In this document: positions 62,951 to 64,000 of the stretch, one piece after another | How the letters are laid out: each line of letters starts with the position of its first letter | Position numbering within the stretch: the stretch's first letter is position 1 | NCBI RefSeq assembly: GCF_014202425.1 | Contig: NZ_JACHGT010000009.1 | Coordinates: 186,001 to 250,000, forward strand | Origin: Phytomonospora endophytica | GTDB taxonomy: Bacteria > Actinomycetota > Actinomycetes > Mycobacteriales > Micromonosporaceae | Length of the DNA stretch: 64,000 bases | Direction: 5' to 3' | The notes under the pieces: generated by a model | Told to the model about the DNA's origin: nothing | The model's input: the letters and a program-made list of their open reading frames with translations, nothing else | Databases searched by the model: none | Made by a program: the position numbers and the translations under genes

Positions 62951-63652
62951 ATGGATGGACGCTGGAGCAGCGACCGGCCGGACATGCCCCAGCGGGTGCG
63001 CGCGCTGGCCGGCCGGATGGCGTCGCGGACGCGCAGTCCGCGGGCGGTCATGGTGGTCGTCGGGCTGATCGCGGTGGTGCTGGTGAGCGCGATCGCGGTC
63101 TCGATGGCGCGCACGTCGAATCCGGGGCAGGCCGCGACGGCCGGGGATCCGGTCCCGCCGACCGTGGCGCCGACCTCGGTCTCGCCGGACGAGCCGGTGG
63201 TGACGACGCCACCGTCCCCGTCGGGGTCACCGTCGAAGTCGCCGTCGAAGAGCGCGAAGCCGGGCACGGCGGGCGAGGCCCCCGAGGACCCGCCCGGCGG
63301 TGGCTCGGGCGACTCGGGCGGCTCCGATGACGGCGACGGCGCCGAGGCCCCGCCGCCAGCCCCGAAGAAGACGAATCCGCCGACGACGTCGACGGCGAGC
63401 CGTCCCGAGGCCTTCGGCGCGTGGTGGGCGTCGGAGGGGAAGTACACCGCGAAGTGGGAGCGGCCGGCCGATGACGGCGGGCTGACGATCACGGGGTACG
63501 TGGTGAAGAAGTGCAGTGGTGAGACGCTCAAGAACGTGGGCTCGGGCACCTTCCGGGTCGACATCAACCACCCGTCGCTCACGTGCGTGACCGTCCAGGC
63601 GATCAACGCGAAGGGAGCCGGGCAGACCGCCTACTTCGACGGCATCAAGTGA
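62951..63652 (+). CDS. MxGxW-type membrane protein with Fn3-like ectodomain
   Basis: 233 residues. [19 protein letters not shown] signature (PDMPQR identical to the previous protein), helix [20 protein letters not shown]. Then a Pro/Ser/Lys/Gly linker and an Fn3-like domain ([39 protein letters not shown]) with the same Cys pair. Last gene of the array; icd follows 106 bp later. Confidence 0.8.
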   Translation: MDGRWSSDRPDMPQRVRALAGRMASRTRSPRAVMVVVGLIAVVLVSAIAVSMARTSNPGQAATAGDPVPPTVAPTSVSPDEPVVTTPPSPSGSPSKSPSKSAKPGTAGEAPEDPPGGGSGDSGGSDDGDGAEAPPPAPKKTNPPTTSTASRPEAFGAWWASEGKYTAKWERPADDGGLTITGYVVKKCSGETLKNVGSGTFRVDINHPSLTCVTVQAINAKGAGQTAYFDGIK

Positions 63653-63758
63653 GGCCGACCTCACCCCGCGTCGGTGCCCACCGTCATTGCAGCCACCCCC
63701 GCCGCGTGCCGTACGCTCGTACTGTTACACGGCAGATCCGAGAGGAGCACCAGGTCGC

Positions 63759-64000
63759 ATGGCGAAAATCAAGGTAGCCAACCCCGTCGTCGAGATCGAC
63801 GGCGACGAGATGACCCGGATCATCTGGAAGAAGATCAAAGACGAGCTCATCCTGCCCTACCTGGACGTTGAGCTGGACTACTACGACCTGGGCATCGAGC
63901 ACCGTGACGCCACCGACGACCAGGTCACCATCGACTCGGCCGAGGCCATCAAGCGCCACGGCGTCGGCGTCAAGTGCGCCACGATCACGCCCGACGAGGC
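63759..64000 (+). CDS. icd: NADP-dependent isocitrate dehydrogenase, N-terminal part
   Basis: First 80 residues; cut by the window edge. [20 protein letters not shown] and [21 protein letters not shown] are characteristic of the eukaryotic-like homodimeric IDH (as human IDH1 and M. tuberculosis Icd1). GAGAGGAG precedes the ATG. Oxidises isocitrate to 2-oxoglutarate. With sucCD and mdh it is the third citric-acid-cycle function in this window. Confidence 0.95.
   Translation, partial: MAKIKVANPVVEIDGDEMTRIIWKKIKDELILPYLDVELDYYDLGIEHRDATDDQVTIDSAEAIKRHGVGVKCATITPDE

Noticed and set aside
1..64000. tRNA, rRNA, tmRNA or prophage genes
   Set aside because: Looked for characteristic tRNA arms and TTCGA loops, rRNA cores, integrases and phage structural genes; none found by eye. 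A tRNAscan or Infernal run would be needed to be certain.

Overview
The window is 64 kb of very GC-rich DNA with GTG and TTG starts, GGAGG-type ribosome binding sites, GC-rich stem-loop terminators, a Tat substrate, WXG100 proteins and an EccC/EccD pair. This is an actinomycete chromosome (Actinomycetota). The housekeeping order pcrA - M23 peptidase - lone B12-binding protein - sucC-sucD - DUF6350 - purN-purH - folD - mdh resembles the corresponding stretch of Streptomyces chromosomes. The mix of genes would fit a Micromonosporaceae/Glycomycetaceae-like organism, but genus is an inference.

Layout. 0-5.5 kb: accessory genes, including a Tat-exported putative GT-B-fold protein, a decayed AAA/DUF4143 ATPase with 23-bp iterated repeats beside it, a thioredoxin-like protein, a beta-propeller and a TetR. 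5.6-8 kb: a membrane protein divergent from TetR, then an AroQ-delta chorismate mutase behind a Phe/Tyr-rich leader peptide and a hairpin, which is a likely translational attenuator. 8-18.6 kb: conserved core (pcrA, M23 peptidase, B12 protein, sucCD, DUF6350, purN, purH). 18.7-22.7 kb: secreted HNH nuclease, WYL regulator, and a small membrane protein coupled to a double-HTH/Sel1-repeat regulator. 22.7-29.6 kb: a sugar operon (solute-binding lipoprotein, two permeases, GH2 beta-mannosidase) with a divergent LacI regulator; it has no ATPase, so it probably shares an MsiK-type subunit encoded elsewhere. 29.7-35.2 kb: PPOX protein, Spo0M, pentapeptide-repeat protein, and a large secreted subtilase. 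35.3-41 kb: a complete dppABCDF-type peptide/nickel ABC operon. 41.2-42 kb: a decayed IS605-family TnpB whose right end directly abuts a CPA1 Na+/H+ antiporter gene. 43.6-46.7 kb: UBP zinc finger, HisN-like phosphatase, folD, mdh. 46.9-49.3 kb: TetR/MFS pair around a perfect 20-bp palindrome.

49.4-63.65 kb is a compact type VII secretion (ESX-like) island: eccC and eccD divergent, a 109-aa/804-aa pair, two WXG100 proteins, a small membrane protein, a 15-codon coupled ORF, then six single-pass membrane proteins in tandem. Five of the six share the cytoplasmic signature M-x-G-x-W...P-x-x-[IVL], followed by a membrane helix, a Pro/Ser/Lys-rich linker and one of two exchangeable extracellular domains: a six-Cys beta-trefoil-like lectin domain or a disulfide-bearing Fn3-like domain. 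No EccB, EccE or mycosin is in the island, which is bounded by mdh/TetR/MFS on the left and icd (cut by the window edge) on the right. This tandem surface-protein array is the best candidate for an undescribed system here.
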